Part shown: in pieces, positions 51,973 to 64,000 of the stretch | How the letters are laid out: each line of letters opens with the position of its first letter | Position numbering within the stretch: position 1 is the stretch's first letter | Assembly (NCBI GenBank): GCA_947650365.1 | Contig: CANTAL010000143.1 | Coordinates: forward strand, 124,001-188,000 | Direction: 5' to 3' | Source: Chamaelirium japonicum | Taxonomy: Eukaryota > Streptophyta > Magnoliopsida > Liliales > Melanthiaceae | Length of the DNA stretch: 64,000 nt | The notes under the pieces: generated by a model | Database searches by the model: none | The model's input: the letters and a program-made list of their open reading frames with translations, nothing else | What the model was told of the DNA's origin: nothing | Position numbers and translations under genes: made by a program

Positions 51973-52218
51973 GAAAGAATTAGAATGGATTGTATGAAAG
52001 AATAGATCGTATGAATGAATTAGAATGGATCGTACAGAATAAATTAGAATGGATTGTATGAATGAATTAGAATGGATCGTACGAATGAGTAAGAATGGAT
52101 CGTACGAATGAATTAGAATAGATCATACGAATGAATTAGAATGGATCGTACGAATTAATTAGAATGGATCATACGAATGAAATAGAATGGATCGTACGAA
52201 GGAATTAGAATGGATCGT
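51973..52218 (-). repeat. Satellite block R27 (short)
   Basis: R monomers with a truncated pair near 51998. Ends GGATCGTACGAT (52212-52223). Confidence 0.9.
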
Positions 52219-52790
52219 ACGATCTATTCTAATTCATTTATACGATCTATTCTAATTCTAATTCATTCATACGATCCATTCTAATTCATTCGCACGAATG
52301 TATCCATTCTAATTCATTCATACGATCCATTCTAATTCATTCGCACGATCCCTTCTAATTCATTAGCACGAATATATCCTTTCTAATTCATTCGCACGAT
52401 CCATTCTAATTCATTCGTACGATCCATTCTAATTCATTCATACGATCCATTCTAATTCATTCGCACGAATGTATCCATTCTAATTCATTAGCAGGATCCA
52501 TTCTAATTCATTCGTATGATCCATTCTAATTCTTTCGTACGAACCATTCTAATTCCTTCGTATCCATTCTAATTCACTCATACGATCCATTCTAATTCAT
52601 TCATACGATCTATTCTAATTCATTCATACAATCCATTCTAATTCTTTCACACGATCCATTCTAATTCATTCGTACGATCCATTCTAATTCATTCGCACAA
52701 TCCATTCTAATTCATTCGCACGAATGTATCCATTCTAAATCATTCGTACAATCCATTCTATTTCATTCGTACGATCCATTCTTACTCATT
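52219..52790 (+). repeat. Satellite block F28
   Basis: Starts with a partial duplication, CTAATTCTAATTC (52251-52263). Truncated monomer at 52553. Ends CTCATTGTACGAATG with a 2-base loss. Confidence 0.91.
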
Positions 52791-53960
52791 GTACGAATGA
52801 ATTAGAATGGATCCTACGAATGAATTAGAATGGATCGTGTGAAAGAATTAGAAAGGATCGTACAAATGAATTAGAATGGATACATTCGTGCGAATGAATT
52901 AGAATGGATACATTCGTGCGAAAGAATTAGAATAGATCGTATGAATGAATTAGAATGGATCCTATGAATAAATTAGAATTGATCGTACGAATGAAATAGA
53001 ATGGATTGCACGAATGATTTAGAATGGATTGTACGAATGAATTAGAATGGATCGTGTGAAAGAATTAGAATGGATTGTATGAATGAATTAGAATGGATCG
53101 TACGAATGAATTAGAATGGATCGTATGAAGGGATTAGAATGGATCGTATGAATGTATTAGAATGGATCCTATGAATGAATTAGAATGGATCGTGCGAATG
53201 AATTAGATTGGACCGTACGAATGAATTAGAATGGATCGTGCTAATGAATTAGAATTGATCGAACGAATGAATTAGCATGGATCGTGCTAATGAATTAGAA
53301 TGGATCGTGCGAATGAATTAGAATGGATCGTATGAATGAATTAGAATGGATCGTACGAATGAACTAGAATGGATACATTCGTGTGAATAAATTAGAATGG
53401 ATCGTACGAATGAATTAGAATGGATCGTACGAATGAATTCGAATGGATCGTACGAATGAATTAGAATGGATACATTCGTGCGAATGAATTAGAATGGATC
53501 GTACGAATGAATTAGAATGGATCGTGCGAATGAATTAGAATGGATCGTACGAATGAATTAGAATGGATTCGTACGAATGAATTAGAATGGATACATTCGT
53601 GCGTACGAATGAATTAGAATGGATCGTACGAATGAATTAGAATAGATTGTATGAATGAATTAGAATGGATCGTACGAATGAATTAGAATGGATCATACGA
53701 ATTAATTAGAATGGATCATACGAATGAATTAGAATGGATCATACGAATGAATTAGAATGGATCGTACGAATGAATTAGAATGGATACATTCGTGCGAATG
53801 AATTAGAATGGATTGTGCGAATGAATTAGAATGGATCGTACGAATGAATTAGAATGGATCATACGAATGAATTAGAATGGATCATATTAATGAATTAGAA
53901 TGGATCGTACGAATGAATTAGAATGGATACATTCGTGCGAATGAATTAGAATGGATCGTG
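52791..53960 (-). repeat. Satellite block R28
   Basis: R monomers, with CATTCGTGCGTACG at about 53597 where part of a monomer is missing. Ends CGTGCACG (53957-53964). Confidence 0.93.
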
Positions 53961-56920
53961 CACGAATGTATCCATTCTAATTCATTCGTACGATCCATTC
54001 TAATTCATTAATATGATCCATTCTAATTCATTCATACGATCCATTCTAATTCATATGCACAAAGGTATCTATTCTAATCCATTCGTAGGATCCATTCTAA
54101 TCCATTCGTACGATCCATTCTAATTCATTCGTACGATCCATTCTAATTCATTCGCTCGAATGTATCCATTCTAATCCATTCGTACGATCCATTCTAATCC
54201 ATTCGTACGATCCATTCTAATTCATTCGCATGAATGTAACCATTCTAATTCATTCATTTGATCCATTCTTATTCATTCGTACGATCCATTCTAATTCATT
54301 CGTCCGATCAATTCTAATTCATTCGCATAAATGTATCCATTCTAATTCATTCGTACGATCCATTCTAATTCATTCGTACGATCTATTCTAATTCATTCGT
54401 AAGATCCATTCTAATTCATTCGTACGATCCATTCTAATTCATTCGTACGATCCATTCTAATTCATTCGCACGAATGTATCCATTCTAGTTCATTCGTACG
54501 ATCCATTCTAATTCATTCGTACGATCCATTCTAATTCATTCGTACGATCAATTCTAATTCATTCGCACGAATGTATCCATTCTAATTCATTCATACTATC
54601 CATTCTAATTCATTCGTACGATCCATTCTAATTCATTCGTACGATCCATTCTAATTCATTCGTCCGATCCATTCTAATTCATTCGCACGAATGTATCCAT
54701 TCTAGTTCATTTGTACGATCCATTCTATTTCATTCGTACGATCCATTCTTACTCATTCGTATGATCCATTCTAATTCATTCGGACGAATGTGTCCATTCT
54801 AATTTATTCGTACGATCCATTCTAATTCATTCGTACGATCCATTCTAATTCATTCATCCGATCCATTCTAATTCATTCGCACGAATGTATCCATTCTAAT
54901 TCATTCGTACGATCCATTCTAATTCATTCGTACGATCCATTCTAATTCATTCGTATGATCCATTCTAATTCAATCGTACGATCTATTCTAATTCATTCGT
55001 ATGATCCATTCTAATTCATTCGCACGAATGTATCCATTCTAGTTCATTCGTACGATCAATTCTAATTCATTCATACGATCCATTCTAATTCATTCGCACG
55101 ATCCATTCTAATTCATTCGTACGATCAATTCTAATTCATTCGCACGAATGTATCTATTCTAATTCATTCGTACGATCTATTCTAATTCATTCGTACGATC
55201 CATTCTAATTCATTCATACAATCCATTCTAATTCTTTCACACGATCCATTCTAATTCATTCGTAGGATCCATTCTAATTTATTCGTACAATCTATTCTAT
55301 TTCATTCGTACAATCCATTCTTACTCATTCGTATGATCCATTCTAATTCATTCGCACGAATGTATCCATTCTAATTCATTCGTAAGATCCATTCTAATTC
55401 ATTCGTACGATCCATTCTAATTCATTCGCATGAATGTATCCATTCTAGTTCATTCGTACGATCCATTCTAATTCATTCGCACGATCCATTCTAATTCATT
55501 CATACAATCCATTCTAATTCATTCCGTACGATCCATTCTAATTCATTCGCTCGAATGTATCCATTCTAATCCATTCGTACGATCCATTCTAATCCATTCG
55601 TACGATCCATTCTAATTCATTCGCATGAATGTAACCATTCTAATTCATTCATTTGATCCATTCTAATTCATTCGTATGATCTATTCTAATTCATTAGCAC
55701 GATCCATGCTAATTCATTCGTTCGATCAATTCTAATTCATTAGCACGATCCATTCTAATTCATTCGTACGATCCATTCTAATTCATTCATAGGATCCATT
55801 CTAATTCATTCATACGATCTATTCTAATTCTTTCGCACGAATGTATCCATTCTAATTCATTCGCACGAATGTATCCATTCTAATTCATTCGTACGAATCC
55901 ATTCTAATTCATTCGTACAATCTATTCAATTTCATTCGTACGACCCATTCTAGATCATTCGTACGATCCATTCTAATTCATTCGTACGATCCATTCTAAT
56001 TCATTCGTATGATCCATTCTAATTAATTCGTATGATCCATTCTAATTCATTCGTACGATCCATTCTAATTCATTCGCACGAATGTATCCATTCTAATTAA
56101 TTCGTACGATCCATTCTAATTCATTCGTATGATCCATTCTTATTCATTCGCACGATCCAGTCTAATGGATTCGCACGATCTATTCTAATTCATTCGCACG
56201 AATGTATCCATTCTAATTCATTCATACGATCCATTCTAATTCATTCGTACGATCCATTCTAATTCATTCGCACAAATGTATCCATTCTAATTCATTCGTA
56301 CGATCCATTCTAATTCATTCGTACGATCAGTTCTAATTCATTCAGAAAATCTATTCTAATTCATTCATACGATCCATTCTAATTCATTCGCACGATCAAT
56401 TCTAATTCATTCATACGATCCATTCTAATTCTTTCACACGATCCAATCTAATTCATTCGTACGATCCATTCTAATTCATTCGCACGATCCATTCTAATTC
56501 ATTCGTACGATCCATTCTAATTCATTCATACGATCCATTCTAATTCATTCGTACGATCCATTCTAATTCATTAGCACAAATGTATCCAATCTAATTCATT
56601 CGTACGATCCATTCTTACTCATTCGTATGATCCATTCTATTTCATTCGTACGATCTATTCTAATTCATTCGTACGATCCATTCTAATTCATTCATACGAT
56701 CCATTCTAATTCCTTCGTACGATCCATTCTAATTCATTCGTACGATCCATTCTAATTCATTCATACAATCCATTCTAATTCTTTCACACGATCCATTCTA
56801 ATTCATTCGTACGATCCATTCTAATTCATTCGTGCAATCCATTCTATTTCATTCGTACGATCTATTCTTACTCATTCGTACGATCCATTCTAATTCATTC
56901 ACACGAATGTATCCATTCGT
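53961..56920 (+). repeat. Satellite block F29 (3.0 kb)
   Basis: Long F run. CATATG-type variant near 54052, CATTCCGTAC near 55524, CAGTTC near 56329. Ends ATTCGTACGAAT 56915-56926. Confidence 0.95.
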
Positions 56921-57781
56921 ACGAATGAATTAGAATAGATCGTACGAATGAATTAGAATGGATCGTACGAATGAATTAGAATGGATCGTACGAAGGAATT
57001 AGAATGGATCGTACGAATGAATTAGAATGGATCGTACGAATGAATTAGAATAGATCGTACGAATGAATTAGAATGGATCGTACGAACGAATTAGAATGGA
57101 TCGTACGAATGAATTAGACTTGATTGTACGAATGAATTTGAATGGATCGTACGAAGGAATTAGAATGGATCGTACGAATGAATTAGAATGGATCGTACGA
57201 ATGAATTAGAATAGATCATACGAATGAATTAGAATGGATCGTACGAAGGAATTAGAATGGATCGTACGAATGATTTAGACTGGATCGTACGTATGAATTT
57301 GAATGGATACATTTGTGCGAATGAATCTAAATGGATTGTATGAATGAATTACAATGGATCGTACGAATGAATTAGAATGGATCGTACGATTGAATTAGAA
57401 TAGCTCATACGAATGAATTAGAATGAATCATATGAATGAATTAGAATGGTTATATTCGTGCGAATGAATTAGAATAGATCGTACGAATGAATTAGTATGG
57501 ATCGTACGAATAAATTAGAATGGATCGTGGGAATGAATTAGAATGGATCGTACGAATGAATAAGAATGGATCCACCGAATGAGTTAGAATGGATCATACG
57601 AATTAATTAGAATGGATTGTACGAATGAATTAGAATGGATTGTGCGAATGAATTAGAATGGATCGTATGAATGAATAAGAATGGATCGTACGAATGAATT
57701 AGAATGGATCGTGCGAATGAATTAGCATGAATCGTACGAATGTATTAGAATGGATCGTACGAATGAATTAGAATGAATCGT
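56921..57781 (-). repeat. Satellite block R29
   Basis: Second part (from 57311) copies R19. CCACCGAATG at 57572. Ends GAATCGTACGATCC (57775-57788). Confidence 0.94.
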
Positions 57782-58537
57782 ACGATCCATTCTAATTCAT
57801 TCGTCCGATCCATTCTAATTCATTCGCATGAATGTATCCATTCTAATTCATTCGTACAATCCATTCTATTTCATTTGTACGATCCATTCTTACTCATTCG
57901 TATGATCCATTCTAATTAATTCCTTTGATCCATTCTAATTCATTCGTACGATCCATTCTAATTCATTCGTATGATCCATTCTAATTCATTCGCATGATCC
58001 ATTCTAATTCATTCAAACGATCCATTCTAATTCATTCATACGATCCATTCTAATTCATTCCTACAAATCCATTCTAATTCATTCGCCCGATCTATTCTAA
58101 TTCATTCATACTATCCATTCTATTCGAATGGATCATGCGATCCATTCGAATTCATTCGCACGATTTATTCTAATTCATTCATACGATCCATTCTAATTCT
58201 TTCATACAATGCATTCTAATTTTTTCACACGATCCATTCTAATTCATTCGTACGATCCATTCTAATTCATTCGTACGATCCATTCTATTTCATTTGTACA
58301 ATCTATTCTTACTCATTCGTATGAACCATTCTAATTCATTCGTACGATCCATTCTAATTCATTTGTACGAACCATTCTAATTCATTCGTACAATCCATTC
58401 TATTTTATTCGTACGATCCATTCTTACTCATTCGTATGATCCATTCTAATCCATTCGCACGAATGTATCCATTCTAATTCATTCATACAATCCATTCTAA
58501 TTCATTCCGTACGATCCATTCGTATTCATTCGTACGA
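57782..58537 (+). repeat. Satellite block F30
   Basis: Copies F20: ATGC hairpin 58122-58151, CATTCCGTAC near 58505, palindrome 58528-58547. Confidence 0.94.
58122..58151 (+). repeat. 13-bp-arm hairpin, ATGC loop
   Basis: Perfect, 21,572 bp from 36550. Confidence 0.93.
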
Positions 58538-58547
58538 TCGTACGAAT
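58528..58547. repeat. 20-bp palindromic hinge, copy 5
   Basis: Same sequence, 21,572 bp after copy 3. Confidence 0.93.
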
Positions 58548-59241
58548 GAATTAGAATGGATCGTACGAATGAATTAGAATAGATTGTGCGAATGAATTAG
58601 AATGGATCATACGAATGAATTAGAATGGATCGTATGAATGAATTAGAATGGATCATACGAATGAGTAAGAATGGATCGTTCGAATGAATTAGAATGGATC
58701 GTACGAATGAATTAGAATGGATCGTACGAATAAATTAGAATGGATACATTCGTCCGAATGAATTAGAATGGATCATACGAATGAGTAAGAATGGATCGTA
58801 CGAATGAAATAGAATAGATTGTACGAATGAATTAGAATGGATCGTGCGAATGAATTAGAATGGATCGTACGAATGAATTAGAATGGATCGTATGAATGAA
58901 TTAGAATAGATCGTGCGAATGAATTCGAATGGATCGTACGAATGAGTAAGAATGGATCGTACGAATGAAATAGAATGGATCGTACGAATGAATTAGAATG
59001 GATCGTACGAATAAATTAGAATGGATACATTCGTCCGAATGAATTAGAATCGATCATACGAATGAGTAAGAATGGATCGTACGAATGAAATAGAATAGAT
59101 TGTACGAATGAATTAGAATGGATCCGACAAATGAATTAGAATGGATCGTGTGAAAGAATTAGAATGGATTGTATGAATGAATTAGAATGGATCGTGTGAA
59201 TGAATTAGAATGGATCGTGCGAATGAATTCGAATGGATCGT
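58538..59241 (-). repeat. Satellite block R30
   Basis: GAGTAAG, GAAATAG, GTACG units in two successive copies (58661-58850 and 58938-59160). Ends GGATCGTACGATCC (59235-59248). Confidence 0.94.
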
Positions 59242-60008
59242 ACGATCCATTCTAATTCATTCATACCATCCATTCTAATTCATTCGCACGAATGTATCCA
59301 TTCTATTCCATTCGTACGATCCATTCTAATCCATTCGTACGATACATTCTAATTCATTCGCACAAATGTATCCATTCTAATTCATTCGTACGATCCATTC
59401 TAATTCATTCGTACGATCCATTCTAATTCATTCGTACGATCCATTCTAATTTATTCGTATGATCCATTCTAATTAATTCGTACGATCCATTCTAATTCAT
59501 TCGTACAATCTATTCTATTCCATTCTAATTCATTCGTACGATCCATTCTTACTCATTCGTACGATCCATTCTAATTCATTCGTACGAGACATTCTTTCAT
59601 ACGATCTATTCTAATTCATTCGTAGGATCCATTCTAATTCATTCCTACAATCAATTCTATTTCATTCGTACGATCCATTCTTACTCATTCGTATGATCCG
59701 TTCTAATTCATTCGGACGAATGTATCCATTCTAATTTATTTGTACGATCCATTCTAATTCATTTGTACGATCCATTCTAATTCATTAATATGATCCATTC
59801 TAATTCATTCGTACGATCCATTCTAATTCATTCGTACGATCCATTCTAATTCATTCGCATGATCCATTCTAATTCATTCGTACGATCCATTCTATTTCAT
59901 TCATACGATCCATTGTAATTCATTCGTACGATCCATTCTAATTCATTCGCACAAATGTATCCATTCTAATTCATTTGTATGATCCATTCTAATTCATTCG
60001 TACGATCA
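59242..60008 (+). repeat. Satellite block F31
   Basis: F monomers with truncations near 59516-59525 and 59585-59596. Switches at ACGATCATATTAATG (about 60003-60015). Confidence 0.92.
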
Positions 60009-60944
60009 TATTAATGAATTAGAATGGATCGTACGAATGAATTAGAATGGATCGTGTGAAAGAATTAGAATGCATTGTATGAATGAATTAGAATGGATCG
60101 TATGAATGAATTAGAATGGATCGTGCGAATGAATTCGAATGGATCGCATGATCCATACGAATAGAATGGATCGTATGAATGAATTAGAATGGATCGGGCG
60201 AATGAATTAGAATGGATTGTAGGAATGAATTAGAATGGATCGTATGAATGAATTAGAATAGATCGTATGAATGAATTAGAATGGATCGTGCGAATGAATT
60301 AGAATGGATCGTACGAATGAATTAGAATGGATCATACAAATGAATTAGAATGGATCATATGAATGAATTAGAATGGATCATACGAATGAGTAAGAATGGA
60401 TCGTACGAATGAAATAGAATGGATTGTATGAATGAATTAGAATGGATACATTCGTGCGAATGAATTAGAATGGATCGTACGAATGAATTAGAATGGATCG
60501 TACGAATGAATTAGAATGGATCGTACGAATGAATTAGAATGCATCGTACGAAAGAATTAGAATGGATATATTCGTGCGAATGAATTAGAATGGATCGTAC
60601 GAATGAATTAGACTGGATCGTACGAATGAATTTGAATGGATACATTTGTGCGAATGAATCTAAATGGATTGTATGAATAAATTACAATGGATCGTACGAA
60701 TGAATTGGAATGGATCGTACGAATGAATTAGAATGGATCAAATGAATGAATTAGAATGGTTACATTCATGCGACTGAATTAGAATGGATCATACGAATGG
60801 ATTAGAATGGATCGTATGAGTGAATTAGAATGGATACAAAGGAATTAGAATGGATCGTACGAAGGAATTAGAATGAATCATACGAATGAAATAGAATGGA
60901 TCGTACGAAGGAATTAGAATGGATCGTACGAAGGAATTAGAATG
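60009..60944 (-). repeat. Satellite block R31
   Basis: GCAT hairpin 60133-60162 (one mismatch), GAATGAATCTAAATGG near 60651, truncated monomer near 60815. Ends GAATGCATTC (60940-60949). Confidence 0.93.
60133..60162 (-). repeat. 13-bp-arm hairpin, GCAT loop, one mismatch
   Basis: As 7020-7049, but the right arm has CCATACG. Confidence 0.9.
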
Positions 60945-61452
60945 CATTCGTATGATCCATTCTAATTCATTCGGACGAATGTATCCATTCAAATTTATTC
61001 GTACGATCCATTCTAATTCATTCGTACGATCCATTCTAATTCATTCGTACGATCCATTTTTACTCATTCGTATGATCCATTCTAATTCATTCGTACGATC
61101 CATTCTAATTCATTCGCATGAATGTATCCATTCCATTCGTACGATCCATTCATACAATCCATTCTAATTCATTCATACAATCCATTCTAATTCTTTCACA
61201 CGATCCATTCTATTTCATTCGTACGATCCATTCTAATTCATTCGTACGATCCATTCTAATTCATTCTAATTCATTCGTACGATCCATTCTAATTCTTTCG
61301 TATGATCCATTCTAATTCATTCGTACGATCTATTCTAATTCATTTGTAAGATCCATTCTAATTCATTCGTACGATCCATTCTAATTCATTCGTACGATCC
61401 ATTCTAATTCATTAATTTGATCCATTCTAATTCATTCGTATGATCCATTCTA
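60945..61452 (+). repeat. Satellite block F32
   Basis: Contains truncations at 61131-61155 (CATTCCATTCG, GATCCATTCATAC) and 61262-61272. Open frames on both strands here arise from these and are not genes. Switches within TTCTAATGAATTAGAA (61449-61464). Confidence 0.92.
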
Positions 61453-61726
61453 ATGAATTAGAATTGATCGTACGAATGAAATAGAATGGATTGTGCGAAT
61501 GAATTAGAATGGATCGTACGAATGAATTAGAATGGATCGTGTGAAAGAATTAGAATGGATTGTATGAATGAATTAGAATAGATCGTTTGAATGAATTAGA
61601 ATGGATCGTATGAGTGAATTAGAATGGATACGAAGGAATTAGAATGGATCGTACGAAGGAATTAGAATGGATCATACGAATGAATTAGAATGGATCGTGC
61701 TAATGAATTAGAATTGATCGAACAAA
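61453..61726 (-). repeat. Satellite block R32 (short)
   Basis: R monomers with a truncated 20-bp monomer near 61612. Ends GATCGAACAAATTCATTC. Confidence 0.92.
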
Positions 61727-64000
61727 TTCATTCTAATTCATTCATACAATCCATTCTAATTCTTTCACACGATCCATTCTAATTTATTCGTACGATCCAT
61801 TCTTACTCATTGGTACGATCCATTCTAATTCATTCACACGAATGTATCCATTCTAATTCATTCGTACGAATCCATTCTAATTCATTCGTACGATCCATTC
61901 CAATACATTCATACGATCCATTCTAATTCATTTGCACGAATATATCCATTCTAATTTATTCATACGATCTATTCTAATTACTTCGTACGATCCATTCTAA
62001 TTCATTCGTACAATCTATTCTAATTCATTCGTACGATCCATTCTAATTCATTCGTACGATCCATTCTAATTCATTCATACGATCTATTCTAATTCTTTCG
62101 CACGATCCATTCTAATTCATTCATACGATCCTACGATCCATTCTAATTCATTCGCATGAATGTAACCATTCTAATTCATTCATTTGATCCATTCTAATTC
62201 ATTCGTACGATCCATTCTAATTCATTCGTCCGATCCATTCTAATTCATTCGTACGATCCATTGTAATTCCTTCGTACGATCCATTCTAATTCATTCGTAC
62301 GATCTATTCTAATTTATTCGTATGATCCATTCTAATTCATTCGTACGATCCATTCTAATTCATTCGTACGATCCATTCTAATTCATTCGCATGATCCATT
62401 CTAATTCATTCATACGATCCATTCTAATTCATTCATACGATCCATTCTAATTCATTCCTACAATCCATTCTAATTCATTCGCCCGATCCATTCTAATTCA
62501 TTCATACAATCCATTCTATTCGAATGGATCATGCGATCCATTCGAATTCATTCGCATGATCCATTCTAATTCATTCATACGATCCATTCTAATTCATTCA
62601 TACAATGCATTATAATTCATTCATACGATCCATTCTAATTCATTTGCACGAATATATCCATTCTAATTCATTCGTACGATCCATTCTAATTCCTTCGTAC
62701 GATCTATTCTAATTCATTCGTACGATCCATTCTAATTCATTCGTACGATCCATTCTAATTCATTCGTACGATCCATTCTAATTCATTCGTACGATCCATT
62801 CTAATTCATATGCACAAAGGTATCCATTCTAATCCATTCGTAGGATCCATTCTAATCCATTTGTACGATCCATTCTAATTCATTCGTACGATCCATTCTA
62901 ATTCATTCGCTCGAATATATCCATTCTAATCCATTCGTACGATCCATTCTAATCCATTCGTACGATCCATTCTAATTCATTCGTATGAATGTAACCATTC
63001 TAATTCATTCATTTGATCCATTCTAATTCATTCGTCCGATCCATTCTAATTCATTCGTCCGATCCATTCTAATTCATTCGCACGAATGTATCCATTCTAA
63101 TTCATTCATACGATCCATTCTAATTCATTCGTACCATCCATTCTAATCCATTCGCACAAATGTATCCATTCTAATTCATTCGTACGATCCATTCTAATCC
63201 ATTCGTACGATCCATTCTAATTCATTCGCATGAATGTATCCATTCTAATACATTCACACGATCCATTCTAATTCATTCATACGATCCATTCTAATTCATT
63301 CGTACGATCCATTGTAATTTATTCGTATGATCCATTCTAATTCATTCATACGATCTATTCTAATTCATTCGCTCGAATATATCCATTCTAATTCATTCGT
63401 TCGATCCATTCTAATTCATTCGCACGATCCATTCTAATTCATTCGTATGATCCATTCTAATCCATTCGTACGATCCATTCTAATTCATTCGTACGATCCA
63501 TTCTAATTCATTCGTACGATCCATTTTAATTCATTCGCATGAATGTATCCATTCTAGTTCATTCGTACGATCCATTCTAATTCATTCGTACGATCCATTC
63601 TAATTCATTCGCACGATCTATTCTAATTCATTCGTACGATCCATTCTAATCCATTCTAATTCATTTGTACGATCCATTCTAATTCATTCGCACAAATGTA
63701 TCTATTCTAATTCATTCGTATGATCCATTCTAATTCATTCGCACGATCCATTCTAATTCATTCGTACGATCCATTCTAATTCTTTCACACGATCCATTCT
63801 AATTCATTCGTACGATCCATTCTAATTCATTCGCACGATCCATTCTAATTCATTCGTACGATCCATTCTAATTCATTCGCACGATCCATTCTAATTCATT
63901 CGTATGATCCATTCTAATTCATTCGTACGATCCATTCTAATTCATTCGTATGATCCATTCTAATTAATTCGTATGATCCATTCTAATTCATTTGTACGAT
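61727..64000 (+). repeat. Satellite block F33, continues past the window
   Basis: Long F run. ATGC hairpin 62518-62547, CATATG-type variant near 62808, several CTAATCCATTCG monomers. Regular to the last base. Confidence 0.95.
62518..62547 (+). repeat. 13-bp-arm hairpin, ATGC loop
   Basis: Perfect. Preceded by CTACAATCC, GCCCGATCC, ATACAATCC. Confidence 0.92.

Larger units (their letters stand above)
57311..58547. repeat. Segment Q, copy 2
   Basis: Partner of 35740-36975. Past the palindrome the two R flanks soon differ (GATTGTACG at 37030 versus GATCATACG at 58603). Confidence 0.87.
33110..64000. repeat. 23-bp satellite array, right arm
   Basis: Same satellite, resuming in the same phase and orientation (F) on the right of the LTR. 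It has the same 23-, 28- and 20-bp monomer forms and subtypes, and the same palindromic strand-switch junctions. It contains the longest single-orientation blocks (44665-47758 R, 53961-56920 F, 42034-44664 F) and two scrambled zones of short blocks. It runs off the end of the window, so the array is longer than 64 kb. No gene or RNA is seen in it. Confidence 0.97.

Noticed and set aside
61727-64000. Telomeric or subtelomeric end
   Set aside because: No TTTAGGG, TTAGGG or similar repeats on either strand; the satellite simply continues past the window.
1-64000. Hidden tRNA, rRNA or other structured RNA gene
   Set aside because: Outside the LTR nothing departs from the monomer for more than a few bases, and nothing in the LTR has tRNA-like boxes in order. 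Hairpins here come from inverted monomers.

Overview
The window is almost entirely satellite DNA: one degenerate 23-bp tandem repeat fills about 62.9 of 64 kb, broken only by a 1,065-bp solo LTR at 32045-33109. I see no protein-coding gene, tRNA, rRNA, CRISPR array or telomere repeat. The LTR (TG...CA ends, 5-bp target duplication, TATA box and a CACGTG box in U3) together with such a large satellite field points to heterochromatin of a eukaryote, most likely a flowering plant. No gene is available to fix the species, and I do not recognise the satellite as a named family.

The monomer, in what I call F orientation, is CGTACGATCC followed by ATTCTAATTCATT (23 bp, about 35% GC). A 28-bp variant reads CGCACGAATGTATCC followed by ATTCTAATTCATT; it carries a 5-bp insertion and usually C in place of T (CGCACG). 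A 20-bp variant lacks CGA. Many monomers differ from consensus at the two CpGs (CATACG, CGTATG, CGTACA), as expected from decay of methylated CpG. Length divided by monomer size gives roughly 2,600-2,700 monomers (estimated, not counted).

The array is not head-to-tail throughout. It changes strand about 70 times, in blocks from about 25 bp to 3.1 kb (F = + strand, R = - strand). Almost every change sits on a short palindrome made from monomer parts: ATTCGTACGAAT, GGATCGTACGATCC, GAATTC, ATCCAT-A-ATGGAT, CGTGCACG, GAATGCATTC, or a 20-bp palindrome found five times. The same junctions recur at distant places, so whole multi-kb modules including their strand switches have been copied. The clearest are a 3.9-4.0 kb unit (5837-9737, 9738-13742, partly 13743-14770), a 6-kb module (1-5836 and 17172-23267, partly 28887-30890), a 1.2-kb segment copied 21,571 bp away (35740-36975 and 57311-58547), a 0.7-kb copy 1,297 bp away (36270-36975 and 37567-38271) and a 300-bp copy 600 bp away (46491-46790 and 47091-47390). 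Several modules also occur as inverted copies with diagnostic variants in mirrored order.

Layout: 1-32044, left satellite arm with the large modules; 32045-33109, solo LTR; 33110-39694, right arm with 1.3-kb and 21.6-kb related segments; 39695-42033 and 51749-52790, scrambled zones of short blocks; 42034-47758, the long F and R blocks; 47759-64000, further alternating blocks ending in a long F block. Nothing here looks like a set of genes working together. The interest lies in the architecture: a satellite of inverted modules with palindromic hinges, and one datable transposon insertion. Block boundaries are good to about 10 bp. All comparisons were made by eye.
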